From: Gemmatimonadota bacterium
GTDB taxonomy: Bacteria > Gemmatimonadota > Gemmatimonadetes > Gemmatimonadales > Gemmatimonadaceae
Length of the DNA: 9,039 nucleotides
NCBI GenBank assembly: GCA_003131365.1
Contig: PKVB01000142.1
Coordinates: 1 to 9,039 of the forward strand
Direction: 5' to 3'
Shown here: positions 1 through 6,158 of the stretch, one piece after another
How the letters are laid out: each line of letters starts with the position of its first letter
Numbering within the stretch: the stretch's first letter is position 1
Notes under the pieces: generated by a model
What the model was told of the DNA's origin: nothing
The model's input: only the letters and a program-made list of their open reading frames with translations
Databases searched by the model: none
Program-made: the position numbers and the translations under genes

Positions 1-175
1 GGCGCGGAATCACCGTCTTCCACTCGAACCAGAAGTCGAAGAGATCGCCATTGATGATCAGCGACTTCGCGTCCCCAGCCAATCCGCGCAGGAACGACAC
101 GAACGATCGCTCGATTTGGGGGCTGGCGACGCCCAGGTGCGCGTCCGACACGATGTAACAGGGGGCGTTGAGCAC
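1..175 (-). CDS. lpxH: UDP-2,3-diacylglucosamine diphosphatase-like metallophosphoesterase (N-terminal 58 residues, runs off the window)
   Basis: The visible N-terminus has the first two metal-binding blocks of the calcineurin-like phosphoesterase fold: SDAHLG (D11, H13) and NGDLFDFWFEW (D44, D47). The GDLFDFWFE form is typical of LpxH-type enzymes, which remove UMP from UDP-2,3-diacylglucosamine to give lipid X at the cytoplasmic side of the inner membrane during lipid A synthesis. The start is the GTG at 175-173, because an in-frame TGA lies two codons upstream and no ATG is available. No strong ribosome binding site is visible. The gene diverges from the thioesterase operon, and the LPS-related genes of that operon support the call. 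The C-terminal part, including the histidine-rich metal ligands, is outside the window, so another metallophosphoesterase subfamily is not excluded. Confidence 0.75.
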   Translation of the reverse strand, partial: MLNAPCYIVSDAHLGVASPQIERSFVSFLRGLAGDAKSLIINGDLFDFWFEWKTVIPR

Positions 176-246
176 GGCTCAAGTTAGCGCGGGGAGGCAG
201 GCTTTACAAAGCATCCCGGCCGGGGCATTTTCGCTTTTCCCTTCAC
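176..246. promoter_or_regulatory. divergent intergenic spacer with a weak candidate promoter for the rightward operon
   Basis: This 71-bp spacer separates the two divergent genes and should hold both promoters. For the rightward side a TTTACA box (203-208) stands 17 bp before CATTTT (226-231). This is a fair -35 but a poor -10 match to a sigma-70 consensus. The perfect 10-bp palindrome CCCGGCCGGG (215-224) lies between the two boxes and could be an operator or chance in GC-rich DNA. No clear promoter is seen for the leftward gene. The assignment rests on layout and weak matches only. Confidence 0.3.
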
Positions 247-675
247 ATGACATCCCATTCCAATCGTGGGACGGCTCACACCGTCGAGTTCCGGGTCCGT
301 TACGCCGAGACCGACCAGATGCAGGTGGTGTATCATGCCAACTATCTGATCTGGTGCGAGATCGGGCGCACTGAATTCATTCGCGCGCTGGGATCACCGT
401 ACGCCGAGCTGGAGAGGCAGAACGTCACGCTGGCCGTGGTCGAGGCCAGCCTTCGTTTCCAGTCCGCCGCGCGCTACGACAACCTGATTCGCGTGACCAC
501 CACCATCAGCGATGTGAGGTCGCGCACGATCACGTTCGATTACGTGATCAGCAACGCGGAAACGGGGGAGCGCCTCGTGACGGCGTCGACCAAGCTGGCT
601 TCGCTCACGCGCGATTCTCGACTCACTACATTGCCCGAATCACTTCGCAAGGTACTAAAGGATGCGGCTTCGTAA
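247..675 (+). CDS. YbgC/FadM-family acyl-CoA thioesterase (hotdog fold)
   Basis: This 142-residue protein has the length and motifs of the 4-hydroxybenzoyl-CoA thioesterase-like (YbgC/FadM) family, which hydrolyses acyl-CoA thioesters in the cytoplasm. The signature lies near the N-terminus: RYAETDQMQVVYHANYLIW, with the catalytic-type Asp at D23 and the Y29-H30 pair, then an E-x-GRTEF stretch at the start of the central helix. The remainder reads as the expected beta strands (residues 58-115). The ATG at 247 is the only reasonable start, although no good Shine-Dalgarno sequence precedes it. It is the first gene of the compact rightward operon and overlaps the next gene by 14 bp. The natural acyl substrate cannot be read from the sequence. 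The family often sits beside envelope genes, for example ybgC with tol-pal, and this fits the neighbours here. Confidence 0.88.
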   Translation: MTSHSNRGTAHTVEFRVRYAETDQMQVVYHANYLIWCEIGRTEFIRALGSPYAELERQNVTLAVVEASLRFQSAARYDNLIRVTTTISDVRSRTITFDYVISNAETGERLVTASTKLASLTRDSRLTTLPESLRKVLKDAAS

Positions 676-2740
676 GCACTTCGCTGTCACTCTACTGCTG
701 ATCGGAATTTCCGCCAGCGCTCACGCCCAGGTGTTGCCGCCGGCTGTCGGCGCTCGCGAGGTAACCCTCTACGCCCGAATTCTCGCGATGACCGACACAC
801 GCCAGCTCGATACGGCGCTCCTCGATCGCGCCCTCGCGAGCAAATGGCGTCCCATGCGCGCGGCGGCAGCTCTCGCCATCGGCCAGGTCGGCACGGAACC
901 CGGAATGGCGGGCGCGTCACGCCTTCGCGCATTGCTCAAGGATGGCGACCTGACAGTCGCCGCCAACGCGGCTTATGCGCTCGGTCTGTTGAGGGATACG
1001 GCGTCGATTGCTGACCTCGGCGCGGCGCTCGCGCTGAATCATGAAGTAGCGCGCGAAGCGGCGTGGGCACTGGGCGAGATCGGTGCACCCGCCCGCGCGG
1101 CAATTACGACGGCCTTGAGGAGCGGTCACGATCACGACACCGCGATCCAGCTTCTGCTCGCGGCGTCGAAGCTGCGTCCGGTGCCGCTCGCGGAGGTCAA
1201 ACCATATCTGAGGGAAGGGCATCCGTCAGTCGTATGGGCGGCATCCTACGCGATTGCCCGCACCCGCGCGCCTGGTGGAGTGCGTGAGCTGATCGACCTC
1301 GAGGCGTCGCCTGCAATGAGCGCGCGACCCCAGAACCCCGACCGTTCGCCTGAGATGTCGACGCCGTACACCGACTCGCTCAGCGGAAACCAGCGCGCCC
1401 GGGCCGAGATCGCGCGTGGCATCGCCAAGTCTGCCTCCGGGGATTCGCTTGGCCCAAAGGCACTAGCCGTTCTCGCTCGGCTGGTTGGTGATATCGATCC
1501 ACACGTCCGCGTCAACGCCGTCCGATCCCTCGGCACGTACGGTCCGGTGGCGAAGGCATCTCTCATTTACGCGACACGGGACTACGACCCAAACGTGAGA
1601 ATTGCGGCGGCGCAGAGCTTCGGAACAGTTCTGTCAAAAGATGCTACCGAGCTTCCGGCGCTGTGGGCGGCGGACACTTCGATTGCGTTTCGGTCATCGC
1701 TGCTGGCATCAGCCGCGCAGGCTGGCCTGCGGCCAGCGGAGCTGACTGAGTGGGCGTCGAGCCAGGACTGGCGGCTCCGCGCAGCGGTTGCCTCGGCGGC
1801 GGGCGACACGATGGATCGCGCGTTTGCCATCTCGCGCGCCGCTCCACTGACGCGAGATCCCGATCCGAGAGTGCGCGAAGCGGCATACGCGGCGCTCGTT
1901 CCGCCGACGACGATGCCCCTCGAGGACAGCGTCCACGCTCTCCTCGTGAGCGGCCTTCGGGATCCCGACTTCTACGTGCGCGCAACTGTAATCGGCACGC
2001 TAGCTGATCGGCCGTCCGTGGTCGACCTCGCGGCTGTTCTCGCCAGCTACAGTCAGGCAGGTCGTGATTCGGCGAACGACGCGAGGCTGGCGGCGATACA
2101 GTACGTCGGCGCCCTCTGGAAAAAAGACAGCAGCTCACTCAATCCGACGTGGCGCGCTCAGCTCGCCGGGACACCGGTGCCGGCCGATCCCCTCGAGCGG
2201 GCCGCGGGAAAAGCGGTACCCGTCTGGTCGAGGTGGGGAAACGTCGCGCCAACGGCACGGCCGATTGGATGGTACGAAGGAGTGGTGCGTTCGATCGTGA
2301 TGCCGGCGTACGTCGGGAAGTCGGTGAACGCGACGATCAACACCGTGCGCGGGGCCATTCGCCTGGAGCTGTTCGGCACCGACGCTCCGATCACGGTATG
2401 GAACTTTCTCAGCCTCGCGCGGTCTGGATACTATCGCAATACGCGCTTTCACCGAGTGGTTCCAAACTTCGTTGCTCAGGATGGAGACCCACGTGATGAT
2501 GGAAACGGCGGTCCCGGCTACGTGATACGTGACGAGATGAATCGTCGCCGCTACGAGCGCGGGGCAGTCGGCATGGCGCTCTCCGGACCCGATACCGGCG
2601 GGAGCCAATATTTCATTACTCACTCGCCGCAGCCCCACCTCGACGGTCACTACACGGTTTTCGGGAGGGTCATTCGCGGATACGACGTGCTGGATAAGCT
2701 CGTCCAGGGCGACCTGATCACGCGCGTCGATCCCAACTGA
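662..2740 (+). CDS. secreted HEAT-repeat protein with C-terminal cyclophilin-type peptidyl-prolyl isomerase domain
   Basis: The 692-residue product begins with a Sec signal peptide (basic MRLRKH, hydrophobic core, cleavage likely after AHA at residue 22), so it should act in the periplasm. Residues about 40-500 are Ala/Leu-rich helical repeats of HEAT/PBS-lyase type, roughly ten, with recurring patterns such as DPHVRVNAVRSLG and DPNVRIAAAQSFG. Residues about 555-690 form a cyclophilin domain: FHRVVPNFVAQDGDP supplies the counterparts of cyclophilin A R55, F60 and Q63 (here R598, F603, Q606), GGSQYFI gives F651, and PHLDGHYTVFG gives L660. The human Trp121 and His126 positions are His and Tyr here, as is common in bacteria, so isomerase activity is plausible. 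AAGG at 649-652 is a suitable ribosome binding site. The repeats may bind client proteins. The partner is unknown. Confidence 0.9.
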   Translation: MRLRKHFAVTLLLIGISASAHAQVLPPAVGAREVTLYARILAMTDTRQLDTALLDRALASKWRPMRAAAALAIGQVGTEPGMAGASRLRALLKDGDLTVAANAAYALGLLRDTASIADLGAALALNHEVAREAAWALGEIGAPARAAITTALRSGHDHDTAIQLLLAASKLRPVPLAEVKPYLREGHPSVVWAASYAIARTRAPGGVRELIDLEASPAMSARPQNPDRSPEMSTPYTDSLSGNQRARAEIARGIAKSASGDSLGPKALAVLARLVGDIDPHVRVNAVRSLGTYGPVAKASLIYATRDYDPNVRIAAAQSFGTVLSKDATELPALWAADTSIAFRSSLLASAAQAGLRPAELTEWASSQDWRLRAAVASAAGDTMDRAFAISRAAPLTRDPDPRVREAAYAALVPPTTMPLEDSVHALLVSGLRDPDFYVRATVIGTLADRPSVVDLAAVLASYSQAGRDSANDARLAAIQYVGALWKKDSSSLNPTWRAQLAGTPVPADPLERAAGKAVPVWSRWGNVAPTARPIGWYEGVVRSIVMPAYVGKSVNATINTVRGAIRLELFGTDAPITVWNFLSLARSGYYRNTRFHRVVPNFVAQDGDPRDDGNGGPGYVIRDEMNRRRYERGAVGMALSGPDTGGSQYFITHSPQPHLDGHYTVFGRVIRGYDVLDKLVQGDLITRVDPN

Positions 2741-2762
2741 AACGACTCGCCGCATTTCGACG

Positions 2763-3392
2763 ATGAAAATCCACAGACTCTTCTCTCTCGTGGTTGCCGC
2801 GGCTGTTGGGTGCGTACCATCGGTTGCGCCGCTAAAGGGCGTGCCGGCGCCGGATCGGACACTTCCGTCATTGTCGCTACCGCTTGGGCACCGTCACCTC
2901 GTGTTCAAATGGGAATACCAGGAAGGGGAGATCGCGGCCCGCGGCGATGGTGCCGTGCGCACCGCCGCCCCGGACAGCGCGCGACTGGACTTCTTCCTCG
3001 GCGGCGGACTCGGAGCCGGAGCAGCTGTGCTTATCGGTGACTCGTTGCGATCACCCCACGCCGAGCTCGCGCGCCGCTACATTCCCCCGTCGCCCATGAT
3101 GTGGGCGGTACTCGGCCGGCTTGCGATTCCACCTCTTCCGGACACGGTGGTTCGCATAGACGGCGACCTGCTCCGGGCCGACGTCGGGAGTCCTGTGCAG
3201 TGGAGAGTAGGCATTCGTGGTGACACGCTGGTCGAGCTCCAGCACATCTCTGGTGGAAAAATCATTGAAAGCATCACGCGCGCAGCAAATGGAGTTTTCA
3301 CTTATGAGGCGCCTGGGGCAAGGCGTCGGCTCGAGCTTACGTTTCTGCGCGACCAACCTGGATCTTTCGATGCGTCGATTTGGGGTTTATAG
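2763..3392 (+). CDS. putative lipoprotein, possible LolA/LolB-like fold
   Basis: The 209-residue protein starts with a short basic, hydrophobic leader ending in AAVGC (C17). This is a slightly atypical lipobox (Ala at -3), so a lipid-anchored envelope protein is likely. The mature part is beta-rich: alternating strands around KWEYQEGE, GDGAVRTAAPDSARLDFFLGG, a middle segment MMWAVLGRLAIPPLP, then strands to a C-terminal ASIWGL. This layout resembles LolB/LolA-type lipoprotein carriers and related envelope proteins of unknown function, which cradle an acyl chain in an open beta barrel. This is an inference from pattern only, as I see no diagnostic motif. It lies 22 bp after the cyclophilin gene and overlaps lptE by 23 bp, so it is clearly part of the operon. 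A plain hypothetical lipoprotein is the safe name. Confidence 0.7.
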   Translation: MKIHRLFSLVVAAAVGCVPSVAPLKGVPAPDRTLPSLSLPLGHRHLVFKWEYQEGEIAARGDGAVRTAAPDSARLDFFLGGGLGAGAAVLIGDSLRSPHAELARRYIPPSPMMWAVLGRLAIPPLPDTVVRIDGDLLRADVGSPVQWRVGIRGDTLVELQHISGGKIIESITRAANGVFTYEAPGARRRLELTFLRDQPGSFDASIWGL

Positions 3393-3864
3393 TGTTGTTC
3401 TGGTTGCGCTGAACGCCTGCATCCCATACAGCTTTACGGGAGGCGGGCTGCCCTCTCACATAAGGACAGTTGCGATCGTTCCTTTCGAGAACCAGACTGC
3501 GACTCCAGAACTGCCCCGCGAGCTCACTGAAGCTCTCCGCACCCAACTTCACGATCGGCTCGGGTTGCGGGACGCATCCGAGTCCAAGGCGGGAGCGATC
3601 GTCCGCGGGACCATCCAGCGGTACGAGACCGATATTCCCATCGGATTCAGCGCCGACAATAGACAGACGACTACGGCGAAGCGCATGCTGCAGCTCGTCG
3701 TCGACATCGAGATGATCGATCAGGTGAGCGGAAAGACGCTCTGGCAGCGTAAGGGCTTGCTCGCCGAGGGACAGTACGAGGAGCGCGGTGAGCCCGCCGG
3801 CAGAAAGGTGGCAATCGACCGGATCGTGAACAGCCTGATCGAAGGCGCGCAGTCGCAGTGGTAA
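3370..3864 (+). CDS. lptE: LptE-like LPS-assembly lipoprotein
   Basis: The 164-residue product has a lipoprotein signal peptide (MRRFGVYSVVLVALNAC, C17). Right after the Cys comes IPYSFTGGGLPSHIRTVAIV followed by PFENQT, the N-terminal signature of LptE-like proteins in Bacteroidetes and related phyla. The rest, PRELTEALRTQLHDR, AGAIVRGTIQRYE and a conserved KTLWQRKG strand, follows the two-helix, four-strand pattern of LptE. LptE plugs the LptD barrel and helps insert LPS into the outer leaflet of the outer membrane. The frame is open upstream to about 3217, but the signal peptide fixes the start at the ATG at 3370. The ribosome binding site is weak (GGA at 3360-3362), so coupling to the overlapping upstream gene is likely. 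LptD is not in the window. Confidence 0.85.
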   Translation: MRRFGVYSVVLVALNACIPYSFTGGGLPSHIRTVAIVPFENQTATPELPRELTEALRTQLHDRLGLRDASESKAGAIVRGTIQRYETDIPIGFSADNRQTTTAKRMLQLVVDIEMIDQVSGKTLWQRKGLLAEGQYEERGEPAGRKVAIDRIVNSLIEGAQSQW

Positions 3865-4211
3865 ATCGCCGAGGAGAGAGCAGGATCGGTTGCCTGCTCC
3901 CTGTGCTGATTCTCGCGGTGGCGGCCTATTTCGCGATCGATTTCGGCGAGGCCTATTTCCACTTCTACCAGTTCAAGGACGCAATGGGGCAAGAGGCGAG
4001 GTTTTCGTCGGACAAGACGGACGCCCAGATCACCGCTCGACTGTCGGCGCTGGCGGACACTCTCCAGCTTCCACCGGGCGCGGAGCTGATCACCATCGAG
4101 AGGACGCCGGCCACCATCACCATTTCGAGTGACTATGACGAAGTCATAAAGCTTCCGCTCAAGAAAGAACGGGTCATTCATTTCCACCCATCGGTTGAGA
4201 GCAGACTCTGA
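3858..4211 (+). CDS. small single-span membrane protein of unknown function
   Basis: The 117-residue protein starts at a GTG that overlaps the lptE stop by 7 bp. A basic N-terminus (VNRRGESR) precedes one hydrophobic segment at residues about 10-27 (IGCLLPVLILAVAAYFAI), then a soluble domain with an aromatic stretch FGEAYFHFYQFKD, a helix with alternating charge, and beta strands near TITISSDYDEVIKLPL. The arrangement suggests a type II inner-membrane protein with its C-terminal domain in the periplasm. The build recalls DUF4845-type proteins (pilin-like N-terminal span plus a small alpha/beta domain), but I cannot confirm this. The position between lptE and rfaE2, with overlaps on both sides, suggests a role in the envelope. 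Confidence 0.75.
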   Translation: MVNRRGESRIGCLLPVLILAVAAYFAIDFGEAYFHFYQFKDAMGQEARFSSDKTDAQITARLSALADTLQLPPGAELITIERTPATITISSDYDEVIKLPLKKERVIHFHPSVESRL

Positions 4212-4690
4212 AGCCTCGAGATCCAGCGACGAAGATTGCGACATGGGCGGAGGCCGAGCGGTGGAGAGCTGGAAGAAAGGGTCGGGTAGCGTTCACCAAT
4301 GGCGTGTTCGACCTGCTTCATCCCGGCCATATCGACATCCTCACTGCCGCGCGCAAAACCGCCGACGCGCTAGTCGTCGGCGTCAACAGCGATGAATCCG
4401 TGCGTCGTCTCAAGGGTCCTACGCGCCCCGTGCGCAGCGATGCCGAGCGCGCTTACGTGTTGGCGGCGCTCGAGTGCGTGGATCTCGTCGTAATTTTCGC
4501 CGATGACACGCCGCTCAACCTCGTCAGACATCTCAAGCCCGACGTGATCGTCAAGGGCGGCGATTATTCGGAAGACACGATCGTTGGCGCGACAGAAGTG
4601 AAGAGCTGGGGAGGTCGCGTCGTCGTGGTGCCCATCACTCCAGGCCATTCGACCACCGCCATTATTCGGAAACTCAGTGAAAACAGTTAA
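4208..4690 (+). CDS. rfaE2: D-glycero-beta-D-manno-heptose 1-phosphate adenylyltransferase, CTG start
   Basis: This is the stand-alone nucleotidyltransferase half of HldE, which makes ADP-heptose for the LPS inner core. Key motifs are FTNGVFDLLHPGH with the HxGH site (H38, H41), GVNSDESVRRLKG, RPVRSDAER, VKGGDY and GHSTTAIIRKL. No ATG, GTG or TTG precedes FTNG in frame before a TGA at 4196-4198. A GTG at 4304 codes the Val of this motif and would remove the first strand. The only sensible start is CTG at 4208, which gives 160 residues (the family norm), overlaps the upstream stop as CTGA and has GAGAG (4197-4201) 6 bases upstream. An ATT at 4235 or a sequencing error are alternatives. The rfaE1 (HldA) kinase partner is not present here. 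The 3' end overlaps rph by 14 bp. Confidence 0.88.
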   Translation: MKPRDPATKIATWAEAERWRAGRKGRVAFTNGVFDLLHPGHIDILTAARKTADALVVGVNSDESVRRLKGPTRPVRSDAERAYVLAALECVDLVVIFADDTPLNLVRHLKPDVIVKGGDYSEDTIVGATEVKSWGGRVVVVPITPGHSTTAIIRKLSENS

Positions 4691-5402
4691 AGGGAACCGT
4701 GTTGGACGCAGCGTCTCGGACCTTCGGCCGATCACATTCGAGCGCGGTGTTGCCCCGTACGCCGAAGGCTCGTGTCTCATAATCTTCGGCGCGACACGTG
4801 TGTTGTGCACGGCATCCGTCGAAGACGGCGTTCCCGGCTGGAAGCGGGGCAAAGGCGAAGGTTGGCTCACCGCTGAATACGCGATGCTCCCGCGCGCGAC
4901 CCGGACTCGCACGTCTCGTGAGCGCGCGCAGCTGGGCGGGCGCACTCACGAGATTCAGCGCCTGATCGGCCGCAGCGTCCGCGCCATGCTCGACGATTTC
5001 AAGTTCGGAGAGTTCACCGTCAAGCTCGATTGCGACGTCCTCGTCGCCGACGGAGGAACTCGCACCGCCGCGATCACCGGCGCATCGGTCGCGATCGTGG
5101 ATGCGTTCGACTGGATGGTGGAGACCGGCAAGCTCGTTCAGACGCCGATCAAGCGACGCGTCGCCGCCGTCAGCGTAGGAGTGATTGACGGAGAGGCTCG
5201 GCTCGATCTCGATTACGCAGAAGACGTGCGGGCCGAGGTCGACATGAATGTGGTGATGAGCAGCGAAGGAAAATTCGTGGAAGTGCAGGGGACGGGCGAG
5301 CACGGGACGTTCGATCGCGCGCAGCTCGATCAGCTTCTCGAGCTGGCGATATCGGGGATCCACTCCCTCGACGCCGCTCAGATAAAAGCGCTATCGGAGT
5401 GA
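4677..5402 (+). CDS. rph: ribonuclease PH (tRNA 3'-processing phosphorolytic exoribonuclease)
   Basis: The 241-residue protein matches RNase PH along its whole length. Visible blocks are GRSVSDLRPITFERG at the N-terminus, TRVLCTASVEDGVPGW, GEGWLTAEYAMLPRATRTR, GRTHEIQRLIGRS (R89, equal to the phosphate-binding Arg86 of the family), LDCDVLVADGGTRTAAITGA (R129, equal to Arg126), LDLDYAED with the acidic pair D177 and D183, and the C-terminal VEVQGTGEHGTF. It removes extra nucleotides from tRNA precursor 3' ends in the cytoplasm, using phosphate. The GTG at 4677 is the only usable start before GRS and overlaps rfaE2 by 14 bp. The weak ribosome binding site suggests coupling. All key residues are present, so the enzyme should be active. 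Confidence 0.97.
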   Translation: MKTVKGNRVGRSVSDLRPITFERGVAPYAEGSCLIIFGATRVLCTASVEDGVPGWKRGKGEGWLTAEYAMLPRATRTRTSRERAQLGGRTHEIQRLIGRSVRAMLDDFKFGEFTVKLDCDVLVADGGTRTAAITGASVAIVDAFDWMVETGKLVQTPIKRRVAAVSVGVIDGEARLDLDYAEDVRAEVDMNVVMSSEGKFVEVQGTGEHGTFDRAQLDQLLELAISGIHSLDAAQIKALSE

Positions 5403-6049
5403 GTAGGAGGCGTTTCCTTCTGGCTACGCGGAGCGAGGGAAAGCTGCGCGAGCTGCGGGAGATCTTTTCGGAGTTCGGTGTCGAGGCAGTTGATCTCGCG
5501 ACGATTGGAATTCCGGAGACCGCGCGTGAGAACCACCTCGAGGAGTTCGAGACATTCGAGGAAAACGCGCTCGCCAAGGCACGCTACTTCTTCGAAGTAT
5601 CGGGCGGCATTCCAACTTTTGGCGACGACTCCGGAATGTGCGTCGATGCGTTGGGCGGTGAGCCAGGCGTCTATAGCAGGCGGTGGTCGGGTCGCGAAGA
5701 TCTCGAGCGCGCGGCGCTCGACGCGGCGAACAACGCGAAGCTCACGACGCGTATGCGCGAGGCGAGAGCGGAGCAGGGGGACCGGTTTACCGATGCCGGG
5801 CGCTACGTCTCGGTTGCCGCGTTCAAGGATGCAACGGGCGAGCTGACGCGCCGCGGGGAAATCGAAGGACGGGTGATCGAGAGTCCACGCGGTACAGGCG
5901 GCTTCGGGTACGATCCGTATTTCGAGGCACCTGAATTGGGTGGCACATTTGCCGAGTCATCGATCAAGAACACCGCGGCTGGGAGTCACCGCGCTCGCGC
6001 GTTCCGCTCGCTGCTCGCCGCGTTGCGCGCGGAAGGCCGGCTGGAGTAA
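5399..6049 (+). CDS. rdgB: RdgB/HAM1-family non-canonical purine NTP pyrophosphatase
   Basis: The 216-residue protein hydrolyses dITP, XTP and similar damaged purine nucleotides to monophosphates and so keeps them out of DNA and RNA. Family blocks are LATRSEGKLRELREIF at the N-terminus, FEENALAKARYF, the metal-binding FGDDSGMCVDALGG (D76, D77), PGVYSRRWSG, GFGYDPYF and the SHR motif (S196-R198). The usual acidic lead into SHR reads SIKNTAAG here, a modest variation. The GTG start at 5399 overlaps the rph stop as GTGA, the classic coupled rph-rdgB order. Codons 3-4 are AGG AGG, which by chance form a perfect Shine-Dalgarno sequence inside the gene. A later start would cut into the first beta strand and the nucleotide-binding T-x-x-x-GK region, so 5399 is kept. 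Confidence 0.96.
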   Translation: MSRRRFLLATRSEGKLRELREIFSEFGVEAVDLATIGIPETARENHLEEFETFEENALAKARYFFEVSGGIPTFGDDSGMCVDALGGEPGVYSRRWSGREDLERAALDAANNAKLTTRMREARAEQGDRFTDAGRYVSVAAFKDATGELTRRGEIEGRVIESPRGTGGFGYDPYFEAPELGGTFAESSIKNTAAGSHRARAFRSLLAALRAEGRLE

Positions 6050-6062
6050 CTTGCGTACACCT

Positions 6063-6136
6063 CGGGGCGTAGCGTAGCCCGGTATCGCGCCTGCTTTGGG
6101 AGCAGGAGGTCCCCGGTTCAAATCCGGGCGCCCCGA
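6063..6136 (+). tRNA. tRNA-Pro, anticodon TGG (UGG)
   Basis: The cloverleaf is complete. The acceptor stem CGGGGCG (6063-6069) pairs with CGCCCCG (6129-6135) and is followed by discriminator A (6136). The anticodon stem CCTGC/GCAGG (6090-6094, 6102-6106) encloses the loop TTTGGGA with TGG at 6097-6099. The T stem CCCGG/CCGGG encloses TTCAAAT. The 3' CCA is not encoded (CTG follows), so the CCA-adding enzyme is required. The gene begins 13 bp after the rdgB stop with no terminator between, so it is probably cotranscribed with rdgB or read from a promoter inside rdgB. Confidence 0.97.
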
Positions 6137-6158
6137 CTGAGTTAAATCTCGCCCCGAC
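6129..6158 (+). repeat. short direct repeat of the tRNA 3' end
   Basis: The nine bases CGCCCCGAC at 6129-6137 (3' acceptor strand, discriminator and next base) recur exactly at 6150-6158, with starts 21 bp apart. This is too short to be called an integration site. It may be a duplication scar or chance. Confidence 0.3.

Noticed and set aside
168..374. 68-codon frame over the divergent spacer and the thioesterase start
   Set aside because: It conflicts with the thioesterase frame, whose catalytic motif is clear, and its sequence has no family features.
2135..2755. 206-codon reverse-strand frame opposite the cyclophilin domain
   Set aside because: The plus strand has well conserved isomerase motifs. 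The antisense frame has no signal or domain.
3217..3369. Upstream extension of lptE to an ATG-like start at 3217
   Set aside because: The extension would bury the lipoprotein signal peptide that begins at 3370 and would overlap the previous gene by 176 bp.
4195..4395. 66-codon plus-strand frame overlapping the start of rfaE2
   Set aside because: It lies in another frame across the conserved FTNGVFDLLHPGH region and is Arg/Ser-rich without any motif.
4674..5363. Long reverse-strand open frame opposite rph
   Set aside because: It mirrors a strongly conserved RNase PH gene. The product is rich in His, Arg and Ala with no domain, as expected from an antisense shadow in GC-rich DNA.
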